Origin: Oscillatoria salina IIICB1
GTDB lineage: Bacteria; Cyanobacteriota; Cyanobacteriia; Cyanobacteriales; SIO1D9
NCBI RefSeq assembly: GCF_020144665.1
Contig: NZ_JAAHBQ010000054.1
Coordinates: 1-44,759, forward strand
Direction of reading: 5' to 3'
Length of the DNA stretch: 44,759 nt
Position 1 is the stretch's first letter; every line of letters starts with the position of its first letter. Of the stretch, positions 25,764-35,127 are shown in pieces. Under the pieces are notes generated by a model. That model saw only the letters and a program-made list of their open reading frames with translations, was not told where the DNA came from and did not search any database. The translations under genes were made by a program, and so were the position numbers.

Positions 25764-28700
25764 ATGAATACTCAAGAATTGACCAAAGTTTCTCAAAATG
25801 ATAAGTACAACAAAAAATATCATGCCAACGTAACTAACTTGAATGCTTACCGAGAGGAAATTAGCCAAGAACAGGAAAACAAACAAATTTCTCCTAATTA
25901 TGTGCGAGAATTAGAGAATATAAAATTTGCCTTAGATCGAGCAGCGATTGTAGCGATCGCGGACGTAAAGGGAATTATTATTGAAGTTAATCAAAAGTTT
26001 TGTCAAGTTTCTGGCTACTCTCAAGAAGAACTAATCGGTCAAAGTTATCAGCTCATCAATTCTGGCTATCATTCATCCGAGTTTTTCTCCCAGCTTTGGT
26101 CAACAATTAGTGCGGGAAAAGTGTGGCACGGCGAAATCAAAGAGCGAGCTAAAAACGGAAGTTATTATTGGGTTGATACGACTATTATTCCTTTTCTAGA
26201 TGAGAATCAACAACTTTATCAATATTTAGCAATTCAATTTGAGATTAGCGATCGCAAACAAATCGAAGAAGAACTAAGAGAAAGTCGGAATCAATACCAA
26301 ACTTTAGTTAATTTGTCACCTGTAGGGTTATTTCGCACCGATAGCGAAGGAAAATTTTTAGATGTCAACGAACGTTGGTGCGAACTATCAGGAATGATCC
26401 CCGAAGAAGCCACAGGAGAAGGTTGGGTAAAAAGCGTGCATCCCGAAGATCGCGCTTCAGTAGTTGAAGAATGGTATGCAGCGATCGAGAAAAAATTGCC
26501 TTTTAAATCAACAGAATATCGCTTACAACGTCCTGATGGAATCGTCACTTGGGTTTATGCTCAAGTAGTAGCAGAAACCACAACTGAGGGAAAGATTCTT
26601 AGTTATATTGGCACGATCGCCGATATTACCGAACGGAGAAAAGCGGAAGAGAAATTGCGCTATCATGCTTGGCACGACTCACTCACAGGATTAGCTAACC
26701 GAGCCTATTTTTCACAACATCTCGAAGCAGCGCTAGAAAGAGAGCCAACTTCTTCTGAATTTTTTGCCGTATTCTTTCTCGACCTAAATCGTTTCAAAGT
26801 AGTTAACGATAGTTTAGGACATTTAGTTGGCGATCGCTTATTGTGTGAAGTAGCAGATCGTCTGCGTAGTTGTTTGCGAGCCGAAGATCTTGTCGCTCGT
26901 TTAGGTGGAGACGAATTTACCATCCTCGTCGAAAACGTCCATGACATTCACCAAGTGCGGCAAATTGGCGATCGCCTCGAAGCCCAACTCGCCCAACCCT
27001 TTGTTCTCGATCGGCAACAAATTTTTACCAGTGCTAGCATTGGGATCGTTTTATGTTATCCCAAAAAAGCCCAGCGCTCGAGCCAAACAACAACAGAAAA
27101 TACTCGCTTTCCTCATTGTCCTTTATCCAATCTTATCGCATTTCATCAAAATCCCGAAGACATTTTACGAGCCGCCGATACTGCCATGTATCGTGCAAAA
27201 GAACAAGGAGGAATTTCGCGATCTGTAATTTTTAATCCGCAAATGTACGAACAAGCGATCGCCTTATTAGAATTAGAAAACGACCTCAGACGAGCCTTAG
27301 AAAACTGCCAAGAATTTGTTCTCCACTACCAGCCAATTTTTTCCTCAGAAACCGGCAAAATTCTCAGTTTTGAAGCCTTAGTGCGCTGGCAACATCCTCA
27401 ACGAGGATTAGTCCTTCCCCAAGAATTTATTCCCTTAGCTGAAGAAACCGGATTAATCATTCCACTAGGACATTACATTTTGGCACAAGCAGCCAATCAG
27501 TTACAAAAGTGGCAATCGGCTTTTATCGGCGAACTTCAATTAACAATGAATGTAAATATTTCCCCCAAACAATTTGCCGATTTGCAATTGGTGGAACAAA
27601 TCAAGCGAATTTTGCAAGCTACAGGAATTAAGGGAAGTAGTTTAAACCTAGAAATTACCGAAAGTTGCTTAATTGATAATCCCGAATCAGCAACGATAAT
27701 GCTTTTAGAATTAAAAAAGCTCGGCATTCGCCTTTCAATTGACGACTTTGGCACAGGTTACTCTTCTTTATCGCATTTGGTAAGTTTTCCGATAGATAAT
27801 CTCAAAATTGACCGCTCTTTTATCAGCGAAATCCAAGCAAAACAGCCCAAAAAAGAGCGAGATTCAGTTGTTTGGACGATAATTACCCTAGCGCATAATC
27901 TCGGTTTAGAAGTAGTAGCTGAGGGAGTAGAAAATGAAATTCAGCTAGAGCAACTTCGGGAATTGAGATGTGAAAAAGTACAGGGAAATCTTTTTGCTCA
28001 AGCCTTAGCAGTAGAAGCAGCCACAGCATTATTAACGTCTTCAGCACAATTGACAAACACTGAAGATAAAATTATTCAGCAGCAGAAAAATAATTGCTCT
28101 CGTCAACAAGAAAAATTACTGAAACTAGCACGTCAGGAAAAACTGCTGAAGCGTCGCGTCGCTACACAAATCCGCGATTCTTTAGATTTGAATAAGATTA
28201 TTGAAACGGCGATTAATGAAATTCGTCAAATGCTTGATGTGGAATGCTGTCAGTTTTTGTGGTATCGTCCAGAGGCGAAGATGCCGACTTTTGAGCCGAT
28301 CCGCCAAGTTTGCCAGTTAAATAAAGTTTGCACGGGTTGCGTGAAACCGAAAACGCCCGCGATTGATGTTTTGGGCGAGATGCTGCTGTCAAAAAATTTG
28401 CTCAAGATCGATAATATTTCTGTAGATCCCGGAATTGGACTGGAAAATCGCAATTATTTGCACAAAAAAGAAATCAAATCTTTGTTAGCGATCGCCATTC
28501 GTCCAAAATCGGGAGAAGTTGGCGCGATCGTTTGCGAGCATCGCCAGCGCCGACATATTTGGCAAGAAGAGGAAATTGAGTTATTAACAGATTTAGCCGA
28601 TCAACTGGCGATCGCGATCGATCTCGCCCGACTTTATGAAGCTAGTCGCTTGGCGGCAACTACGGCAAAAGCTTCAGCAGTGCAAATGCAGCAAGCCCTC

Positions 28701-29633
28701 GAAAAACTTCAGCAAACTCAAAGTCAATTGATCCAAACAGAAAAAATGTCTAGTTTGGGGTTACTGGTAGCAGGAGTAGCACACGAAGTCAACAATCCCA
28801 TTAATTTTATTTCTGGCAATATCAGTCACGTGCAACAATATGTAGCTGATTTACTGGAATTGTTACAACTCTACCAACTGTATTATCCTCAACCACCTAT
28901 TCAGATCCAAGAATTGAGCGAGGCGATCGATATTGAGTTTGTTCAACAAGATTTACCTAGCGCGATCGCTTCGATGAAAATGGGAACCAGTCGAATTCAA
29001 GAAATTGTCCAAAGTTTACGCAATTTTTCCCGCGTTGATGAAGCGGAAATGAAATTTGTCAATATTCACGAAGGAATTGACAGCACTTTATTAATTTTAA
29101 GCAATCGCCTCAAAGTAAATAGTAATGTTTATCAAACCCAGTACAAAACCTCTTTTCATTCCACGGTAGAAATCATTAAAGAATACGGGAATTTACCTTT
29201 AGTTGAATGCTATCCCGGACAACTTAATCAAGTATTCATGAACATCCTTTGTAACGCCTTAGATGCCCTCGATAGTTACAATCAACAGCGTTTTCTCGCC
29301 GAAGGCATCTCCTCGACTACTCAAATTTTAATTCGCACTGAACAGATCGATGCCAATTCGATCCGCGTCTGTATTCGAGATAACGGACCGGGAATGACTC
29401 AAGAAGTCAAAAAGCGACTTTTCGATCCTTTCTTCACTACCAAACCTGTTGGTAAAGGTACGGGATTAGGATTATCGATCGGCTATCAAATTATCGTTGA
29501 AAAGCATAAAGGTAAACTGGAGTGCATTTCTTCTCCTGGTAAAGGTGCTGAATTTCACATCGATATACCCGTGCGTCAAACGAAGCTTAAACCCAAAAGA
29601 AAGTCCGCGATCGCGCTTTCTACCGCCGGATGA
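25764..29633 (+). CDS. PAS-PAS-GGDEF-EAL-GAF-histidine kinase multi-domain sensor
   Basis: A 1289-residue cytoplasmic signalling protein with no membrane segment visible. Domains in order: PAS (about 55-165), PAS (about 175-290), GGDEF diguanylate cyclase (about 300-470; RLGGDEF near 380), EAL phosphodiesterase (about 485-735; EAL near 535, DDFGTGYSS near 659), GAF (about 775-950) and a C-terminal histidine kinase (H-box AHEVNNP near 1005, ATPase with DNGPG and GTGLGL to 1275). The GGDEF, EAL and kinase motifs all look intact. The combination of both c-di-GMP activities with a kinase in one chain is uncommon. AGAGGAAAAGAG precedes the ATG. No response regulator is adjacent. Its relation to nitrogen fixation is only positional. 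Confidence 0.88.
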   Translation: MNTQELTKVSQNDKYNKKYHANVTNLNAYREEISQEQENKQISPNYVRELENIKFALDRAAIVAIADVKGIIIEVNQKFCQVSGYSQEELIGQSYQLINSGYHSSEFFSQLWSTISAGKVWHGEIKERAKNGSYYWVDTTIIPFLDENQQLYQYLAIQFEISDRKQIEEELRESRNQYQTLVNLSPVGLFRTDSEGKFLDVNERWCELSGMIPEEATGEGWVKSVHPEDRASVVEEWYAAIEKKLPFKSTEYRLQRPDGIVTWVYAQVVAETTTEGKILSYIGTIADITERRKAEEKLRYHAWHDSLTGLANRAYFSQHLEAALEREPTSSEFFAVFFLDLNRFKVVNDSLGHLVGDRLLCEVADRLRSCLRAEDLVARLGGDEFTILVENVHDIHQVRQIGDRLEAQLAQPFVLDRQQIFTSASIGIVLCYPKKAQRSSQTTTENTRFPHCPLSNLIAFHQNPEDILRAADTAMYRAKEQGGISRSVIFNPQMYEQAIALLELENDLRRALENCQEFVLHYQPIFSSETGKILSFEALVRWQHPQRGLVLPQEFIPLAEETGLIIPLGHYILAQAANQLQKWQSAFIGELQLTMNVNISPKQFADLQLVEQIKRILQATGIKGSSLNLEITESCLIDNPESATIMLLELKKLGIRLSIDDFGTGYSSLSHLVSFPIDNLKIDRSFISEIQAKQPKKERDSVVWTIITLAHNLGLEVVAEGVENEIQLEQLRELRCEKVQGNLFAQALAVEAATALLTSSAQLTNTEDKIIQQQKNNCSRQQEKLLKLARQEKLLKRRVATQIRDSLDLNKIIETAINEIRQMLDVECCQFLWYRPEAKMPTFEPIRQVCQLNKVCTGCVKPKTPAIDVLGEMLLSKNLLKIDNISVDPGIGLENRNYLHKKEIKSLLAIAIRPKSGEVGAIVCEHRQRRHIWQEEEIELLTDLADQLAIAIDLARLYEASRLAATTAKASAVQMQQALEKLQQTQSQLIQTEKMSSLGLLVAGVAHEVNNPINFISGNISHVQQYVADLLELLQLYQLYYPQPPIQIQELSEAIDIEFVQQDLPSAIASMKMGTSRIQEIVQSLRNFSRVDEAEMKFVNIHEGIDSTLLILSNRLKVNSNVYQTQYKTSFHSTVEIIKEYGNLPLVECYPGQLNQVFMNILCNALDALDSYNQQRFLAEGISSTTQILIRTEQIDANSIRVCIRDNGPGMTQEVKKRLFDPFFTTKPVGKGTGLGLSIGYQIIVEKHKGKLECISSPGKGAEFHIDIPVRQTKLKPKRKSAIALSTAG

Positions 29634-29688
29634 GGAGATAACAATCTCTCAGCCGCTTTCTATCCACTTCTATTAATAAATTAAGGAC

Positions 29689-30108
29689 ATGAAGAAAATC
29701 ATTTTTTACGAAAAACCGGGCTGCATTAATAACACTAAACAGAAAGCTATCCTCTTAGCAGCCGGACATCAACTAGAAGCACGTAACCTCCTTACTGAAG
29801 TTTGGACGCCGACAAAATTACGGGCATTTTTTGGCACCAAACCTGTAGTTGAGTGGTTCAATTATTCAGCACCGCAAATCAAATCTGGTCAAATTATTCC
29901 TGCCCAATTAGATGAAAATACAGCATTGAAATTAATGCTCTCCGAACCATTGCTAATTCGTCGTCCCTTAATTCAAGTCGGAAATGAATTTGCTGTTGGC
30001 TTCGATTTAGAAACAATTAATAATTGGATTGGAATCAATTCTGTTGATAATTCCCGTGATTTAGAAACTTGCCCGCGCGGCGGCAAATCCTTGCCCAACT
30101 ACTGCTAG
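29689..30108 (+). CDS. ArsC/Spx-like nitrogenase-associated protein
   Basis: A 139-residue thioredoxin-fold protein of the ArsC-like nitrogenase-associated group. The opening KIIFYEKPGCINNTKQKA has a single Cys12 at the place of the arsenate reductase catalytic cysteine. WTPTKLRAFFG and LSEPLLIRRPLIQVG follow the ArsC pattern. The usual arginines for arsenate binding are not all obvious, and this subgroup travels with nif genes rather than ars genes. Function is unknown. It lies 55 bp downstream of the large kinase, same strand. Confidence 0.85.
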   Translation: MKKIIFYEKPGCINNTKQKAILLAAGHQLEARNLLTEVWTPTKLRAFFGTKPVVEWFNYSAPQIKSGQIIPAQLDENTALKLMLSEPLLIRRPLIQVGNEFAVGFDLETINNWIGINSVDNSRDLETCPRGGKSLPNYC

Positions 30109-30141
30109 TTAGGGTTTCCTCTTAACTTTTTACTCCCAATC

Positions 30142-30184
30142 AGAGAGAAAAATGGATCCTGTCAATTTTCCTTTTTTTCTCTCT
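30142..30184 (+). terminator. Possible terminator after the ArsC-like gene
   Basis: AGAGAGAAAAA (30142-30152) can pair with TTTTTCTCTCT (30174-30184), followed by further T/C-rich units. The loop is long (21 bases), so confidence is modest. Confidence 0.4.
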
Positions 30185-30404
30185 TTTTCTCTCTTTTTCT
30201 AGTAGTTGAATGTTAAGCTTATCTCGCGAGTATATTTCGGTGAATTTTCGTAATTATACTTGATTGAAAAACGAAAAAATGTAGCACAAGTTACTTTTTG
30301 CTTTCTCGCTGAAATGAAAAAATCGAGACAATTTGTCAATTTTTTTCAAGAAAATCAACTATTTAGTAAAAAATTTTGCAGTTATTTGATGTCATTTTGA
30401 TGCC

Positions 30405-30542
30405 ATGAAAAGATTTAGTCTGAGACTTACCGAAGCAGAATATAAAAAGCTCAAAACCTACTGCGAGCAAGTAAAAGTGTCGATGAACGACGTAATTAGA
30501 GAACTAATTCGCGAGTGGAAAGCCAAATCTCCCAATCAGTAG
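30405..30542 (+). CDS. Small ribbon-helix-helix (CopG/Arc-like) protein
   Basis: A 45-residue gene found by reading the gap: ATG at 30405, stop TAG at 30540-30542. The product starts MKRFSLRLTEAEYKKLK, an N-terminal strand with alternating polar and hydrophobic residues, followed by helix TEAEYKKLKTYCEQ and a second helix VSMNDVIRELIREWK. This is the classical ribbon-helix-helix DNA-binding layout. Such proteins bind DNA as dimers and often autoregulate. No toxin partner is seen next to it. It lies 172 bp upstream of the cytochrome oxidase operon, same strand, so control of that operon is possible but unproven. Confidence 0.75.
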   Translation: MKRFSLRLTEAEYKKLKTYCEQVKVSMNDVIRELIREWKAKSPNQ

Positions 30543-30714
30543 TAATTGCTAATTGAAGTCAGTAAGCGATCGCGCGCGTTAGGTAATCGAGATAACTTTA
30601 GCCACGAGGTGAAAAGTGTAAATTAAAAAAAGCCTTAAAACTTTAGTTAGGGGAAAAGTCTCGTAGGAAAATAGACAATCAGTGCCAATCTTCAACTTCA
30701 CCAGGTAGTAAACA

Positions 30715-31737
30715 ATGGACGAAAAAGAAAAAATTCCAGTTTCACTTTTAACCCTAACTGCGGGGATTGTAGTCACCCTAGTCAGTTTCTGGGTTGGTCA
30801 AAATCATGGTTTAATGCCAGAGCAAGCTTCTCAACAAGCGCCTCTAGTAGACAAATTTTTTAGCGTGATGATGACCATTGGTACAGCCTTGTTTCTCGTA
30901 GTCGAAGGAGCGATCGTCATTGCGGTAATTAGGTTTCGACACCGAAAAGGAGACGATACCGATGCTGCGCCAATTATTGGGAATTTGCCCTTAGAAGCTT
31001 TCTGGACGGCAATTCCAGCGATTATCGTCATCGGGTTGGGAATTTACAGCGTCGAAGTGTACCGCGATATGGGCGGTTTCGATCCTGCCACTGGGCATAC
31101 TATGGCTCATCACCACCCGACAGTGCAAGTAGCTTATTTACCCGAAAGTAATTTGAGTGGTGGTTTAATTGCCCAAACCGAGAATACCACTACAGAACCC
31201 AAAAAAATCTATGGTTTCGGTGCTACACCAGATACTGAAACAACTCCCGCCGATTTAGTAGTAAATGTCACGGGGATACAATTTGCTTGGTTGTTTAACT
31301 ACCCAGAAAGTGGGATTATGGCAGGCGAACTTCACGTTCCCCTCGGTGCAGACGTACAACTGAACATTGCCGCACAAGATGTGATTCACTCATTTTGGGT
31401 TCCTCAGTTTCGGCTCAAACAAGATGCAATTCCCGGTCAAAATACAGAATTACGTTTCGTAGCGACGAAAACAGGAACTTATCCGATCGTTTGTGCAGAA
31501 TTGTGCGGTGGTTATCACGGAGCAATGAGAACCCAGTTAATCGTGGATACACCAGAAGCATATCAAGCTTGGGTAGCAGAAAATCAAATTGCTCAAGCAG
31601 AAAATCGCGATCGCGCGATCGCACTTAACCCCCATAACTTATCGGTATCTGAATTTCTTGCTCCCTACACAGAAACACTGGGAATTAATCAGCACGCCTT
31701 AGCTCAAATTAAAGCAGAAGCGATCGCGCAATTCTAA
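30715..31737 (+). CDS. ctaC: Cytochrome c oxidase subunit II
   Basis: A 340-residue subunit II of an aa3-type terminal oxidase. There are two or three N-terminal membrane segments (about 7-27, 45-70 and 85-105), then a periplasmic or lumenal CuA domain. CuA ligands are present: His225 (VIHSFWVP), Cys260, Cys264, His268 and Met271 in CAELCGGYHGAM. Their presence marks cytochrome c as donor rather than quinol. A His-rich stretch (HTMAHHHP) lies in the middle. First gene of ctaC-ctaD-ctaE; subunit I follows after 61 bp. Confidence 0.95.
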   Translation: MDEKEKIPVSLLTLTAGIVVTLVSFWVGQNHGLMPEQASQQAPLVDKFFSVMMTIGTALFLVVEGAIVIAVIRFRHRKGDDTDAAPIIGNLPLEAFWTAIPAIIVIGLGIYSVEVYRDMGGFDPATGHTMAHHHPTVQVAYLPESNLSGGLIAQTENTTTEPKKIYGFGATPDTETTPADLVVNVTGIQFAWLFNYPESGIMAGELHVPLGADVQLNIAAQDVIHSFWVPQFRLKQDAIPGQNTELRFVATKTGTYPIVCAELCGGYHGAMRTQLIVDTPEAYQAWVAENQIAQAENRDRAIALNPHNLSVSEFLAPYTETLGINQHALAQIKAEAIAQF

Positions 31738-31798
31738 CTCCAGCAAAATCTCGAATTAGTCAACTATCTCCACCAAAATCGCAAATCGAAACTTATCC

Positions 31799-33490
31799 AT
31801 GACACAAACAGAAGCACCTACTAACACCCCAGCAGACAAACAAAGCCATTCCCACTCCTCCCATCCGGCTCAGTGGAAGTGGTATCACTACTTTACCTTC
31901 AACGTCGATCACAAAGTCATCGGTATTCAGTACCTAGTTACCGCCTTCTTCTTTTATCTCATCGGTGGTTTAATGGCGGTAGCCATGCGTGCAGAACTGT
32001 ATACCCCCAATCCAGACGTTCTCGACCCGAACCTATATAATGCCTTCATGACCAATCACGGAACAATCATGATTTTCCTCTGGATTGTTCCCGCAGCGAT
32101 CGGTGGTTTTGGTAACTACTTAATCCCCTTAATGATTGGTGCAAGAGATTTAGCCTTTCCCAAACTTAATGCTCTCGCATTTTGGCTGAATCCACCCGCA
32201 GGTGCATTGTTAATGGCGAGTTTCTTTTTTGGCGGTTCCCAAAGCGGCTGGACAGCTTATCCTCCCTTAAGCTTGGTTACAGCCAATACTGCCCAATCAA
32301 TGTGGATTCTCAGTATTGTTTTAGTCGGAACCTCATCGATTTTAGGTTCGCTAAACTTTATCATCACCATCTGGAAAATGCGCGTCCCTAGCGTAACTTG
32401 GGATCGACTTCCCTTATTTTGCTGGGCAATTTTAGCAACTTCGATTTTGGCACTTTTGTCCACACCCGTCTTAGCCGCAGGATTAGTCTTGTTGTTGTTT
32501 GATATTAACTTCGGGACTTCTTTCTTCCGCCCAGAAGCAGGCGGTAACGTCGTCGTTTACCAGCATTTGTTTTGGTTTTACTCCCATCCCGCAGTTTATT
32601 TGATGATTCTGCCCATTTTCGGAATTATGTCCGAAGTCATACCAGTACACGCCCGCAAACCGATTTTTGGTTATAAAGCGATCGCCTATTCGAGTTTAGC
32701 GATTTGCTGTGTCGGTTTGTTCGTCTGGGTACACCATATGTTTACTAGCGGTACTCCTCCCTGGATGCGGATGTTTTTTACCATCTCCACACTAATTGTC
32801 GCCGTCCCCACCGGAGTGAAAATTTTTAGTTGGGTAGCTACACTGTGGGGCGGAAAAATTCGCTTTACTTCCGCAATGTTATTTGCGATCGGTTTACTCG
32901 CAATGTTTGTCCTCGGTGGACTGAGTGGCGTCACCTTGGGAACCGCACCTTTCGACGTTCACGTTCACGATACTTACTACGTCGTCGCTCACTTTCATTA
33001 CGTTCTCTTTGGCGGTTCAGTTTTTGGTATCTACGCCGGAATTTATCACTGGTTCCCTAAAATTACCGGACGGATGCCAAATGAAACCTGGGGACGAATT
33101 CACTTTGTCCTTACTTTTATTGGTACAAATCTCACCTTTTTACCAATGCACGAGTTAGGTTTACAAGGAATGCCGCGTCGGGTAGCGATGTACGATCCCC
33201 AGTTTACTACTCTGAACCAAATTTGTACTTTTGGGGCGTTTTTGTTAGGTATTTCCGTGATTCCCTTCTTTATCAACATGATTTGGAGTTGGAGTAAGGG
33301 AGAAAAAGCCGGAGATAACCCTTGGAATGCTCTTTCTTTGGAATGGACAACCACTTCACCACCAGCGATCGAAAATTGGGAAGTTTTACCCGTTCTCACC
33401 CACGGTCCTTATGCTTATGGAATGAATGTTCAAAATGGATCTCCCAATCCATCGGGCGCAATTAGCGGCGAACCAATTGTAAAAGGTTAA
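31799..33490 (+). CDS. ctaD: Cytochrome c oxidase subunit I
   Basis: A 563-residue heme-copper oxidase subunit I with about twelve membrane helices. Heme and CuB ligands are visible: MTNHGTIMIF (low-spin heme His), FWFYSHPAVY (CuB His with the cross-linked Tyr), VHHMFTSG (CuB His pair) and HDTYYVVAHFHYV (heme ligands). It lies between ctaC and ctaE. The spacer to ctaE, unlike that to ctaC, is filled by tandem repeats. It would consume oxygen, and the site beside nif suggests a role in respiratory protection or energy supply to nitrogenase. Confidence 0.97.
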   Translation: MTQTEAPTNTPADKQSHSHSSHPAQWKWYHYFTFNVDHKVIGIQYLVTAFFFYLIGGLMAVAMRAELYTPNPDVLDPNLYNAFMTNHGTIMIFLWIVPAAIGGFGNYLIPLMIGARDLAFPKLNALAFWLNPPAGALLMASFFFGGSQSGWTAYPPLSLVTANTAQSMWILSIVLVGTSSILGSLNFIITIWKMRVPSVTWDRLPLFCWAILATSILALLSTPVLAAGLVLLLFDINFGTSFFRPEAGGNVVVYQHLFWFYSHPAVYLMILPIFGIMSEVIPVHARKPIFGYKAIAYSSLAICCVGLFVWVHHMFTSGTPPWMRMFFTISTLIVAVPTGVKIFSWVATLWGGKIRFTSAMLFAIGLLAMFVLGGLSGVTLGTAPFDVHVHDTYYVVAHFHYVLFGGSVFGIYAGIYHWFPKITGRMPNETWGRIHFVLTFIGTNLTFLPMHELGLQGMPRRVAMYDPQFTTLNQICTFGAFLLGISVIPFFINMIWSWSKGEKAGDNPWNALSLEWTTTSPPAIENWEVLPVLTHGPYAYGMNVQNGSPNPSGAISGEPIVKG

Positions 33491-33494
33491 TTTT

Positions 33495-33672
33495 GGGGAC
33501 TGGGGACTGGGGAGGAGGGGATTGGGGATTGGGGAGGAGGGGACTGGGTTCAGTTATCAGTGAACAGTGAACAGTTACCAGGGAACAGTGAACAGTTTAT
33601 TCGCTAATTGCTTCTTGTCACTAATATCTACTGATAACTGATAACTGATAACTGGTCACTGATAAACCCTCT
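33495..33672. repeat. Tandem repeats between ctaD and ctaE
   Basis: GGGGACTGG/GGGGAGGAGGGG units are followed by repeated CAGTGAACAGTGAACAGTTACCAG-type and then four AACTGATAACTG-type units, all within the 218-bp ctaD-ctaE gap. It is the same composite as in the nifH-nifD and nifU-nifS gaps. Confidence 0.85.
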
Positions 33673-33708
33673 TCTTCAACGATTAGAGATAACTAACTAA
33701 TAACAACG

Positions 33709-34323
33709 ATGCAAACTTCAACAATTAACGAATCTCAGCTAGAATCAGCAGCAGTCAAAACTGACGATCGCGAACATCCAGATTACCGAGTTTTAGGGCT
33801 TCTCGTGTTCCTAGTTTCCGAATCTTTGATGTTCGGTGGATTGTTCGCTTCTTACTTAATTTACCGAGGAACGACGGCGGTTTGGCCCCCCGAAGGAACA
33901 GAGGTAGAACTTTTAGTTCCTGCGATTAATACAATCATTCTGGTGTCTAGTAGTTTTGTCATTCATCAAGGTGACAAGGCGGTTAAAAAAGGTAATTTAG
34001 GAGGGTTACGTCTTTGGTATATCGCTACCGCAGTGATGGGAATAATTTTCTTAGGGGGTCAGCTTTACGAATATCTGAGTCTCGGCTATGGTTTGACTAC
34101 CAATGTGTTTGCTAACTGTTTTTACTTAATGACTGGCTTTCACGGTTTGCACGTTTTTGTCGGGATACTGCTTATTTTAGGAGTGTTGTGGCGATCGCGT
34201 CGTCCAGGTCATTATGGCGCTACTAAGCACGTTGGTGTCGAAATGGCAGAAATTTATTGGCACTTTGTCGATATTATCTGGATTATTCTCTTCACTTTGC
34301 TTTATATTCTCACTCTCTTTTAA
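33709..34323 (+). CDS. ctaE: Cytochrome c oxidase subunit III
   Basis: A 204-residue subunit III with five membrane helices. The segment HPDYRVLGLLVFLVSESLMFGG starts the first helix, and the conserved FHGLHVFVG and EIYWHFVDIIWI are clear. It completes the three-subunit set typical of cyanobacterial cta operons. A rho-independent terminator lies 57 bp after the stop. Confidence 0.95.
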   Translation: MQTSTINESQLESAAVKTDDREHPDYRVLGLLVFLVSESLMFGGLFASYLIYRGTTAVWPPEGTEVELLVPAINTIILVSSSFVIHQGDKAVKKGNLGGLRLWYIATAVMGIIFLGGQLYEYLSLGYGLTTNVFANCFYLMTGFHGLHVFVGILLILGVLWRSRRPGHYGATKHVGVEMAEIYWHFVDIIWIILFTLLYILTLF

Positions 34324-34379
34324 AGGATTTACGCAAGTTGTAATTGCTTTCAGCTTCTAGGCTGAGGCTACACCGACCG

Positions 34380-34404
34380 AGCCTGCTTTTCCAGGCTTTT
34401 TTTT
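34380..34404 (+). terminator. Rho-independent terminator after ctaE
   Basis: AGCCTG and CAGGCT form a 6-bp stem around a 6-base loop, immediately followed by eight T residues. Confidence 0.8.
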
Positions 34405-35127
34405 CTTATTTAATAAGAATGGTTCCAGAAAGCAAGTGCGAGCATCCATGCGACTACTCTATAGTAGCGAACAGTAAACAGCGATCGAAGCCTATGCTAG
34501 CAAGGTTTTCCAAAAAAGAGGATAGTCAACAGCCGATTCGTTTTCTGCTCTACAAGAAGTTGAAGTTCGCATCTACGTTAACCGACAAGTCTGGTTTGCT
34601 TGCTCGTTTTTCATTATAGTTCGCGAACCAAATTCGATATTTTTCAAGAAAATCAACTTGTTTTTCGACAATTATACTCATTTTTACCCGAATAATATCA
34701 CGTTTAAATATTGATAGTAATTAAAGCAAATAATTAATAACTTAAACTTGTTCGAACCTTCATCAAAAAAATACTTTTCACCCAGATTTGGTGTCAAAAT
34801 GACTTCATGTTTCGATGAAAAGCAAGTTGGATCAAAGCTTTCCAGACATAAAGACAGGAACATTAAAAGATTCTAAAAATGATTAAACTGAACAAAACAA
34901 AAAAAAAATATATGTGAAATTAAAGGAGAGATTCTCGAAGCCGTACCCAAAAAATAGCTGCTTTAAGGAACGGAATGAACAAGAGGAAAGCAAAAAATAA
35001 GGAGGTAAGAGTCAGCTAAGGTAAGTTCGTTAAAGTGGTACGATCGCCAGAGAGATTGTCGCTCGAAGTGAGCATAATTAGGGTTTGGGTGAGAGGAAGT
35101 GTCCCCTTGAGCAAAAAAGTTAAGGTT
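34405..35127. other. Long AT-rich region upstream of cnfR
   Basis: Over 700 bp with no gene I can support. A 91-codon frame spanning 34344-34619 crosses the ctaE terminator and looks non-coding. Two segments match the region upstream of the ribbon-helix-helix gene: a 19-base identity (34640-34658) and TCAAAATGACTTCA (34794-34807). No TGAGTACA box is present, so cnfR itself does not appear to carry the nifB-type module. Confidence 0.45.

Noticed and set aside
34344-34619. 91-codon plus-strand frame after ctaE
   Set aside because: It crosses a clear rho-independent terminator (34380-34404), has no ribosome binding site and no family pattern.
35035-35127. 31-residue N-terminal extension of CnfR
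   Set aside because: Starts at GTG without a good ribosome site; the ferredoxin domain and family start fit the ATG at 35128.
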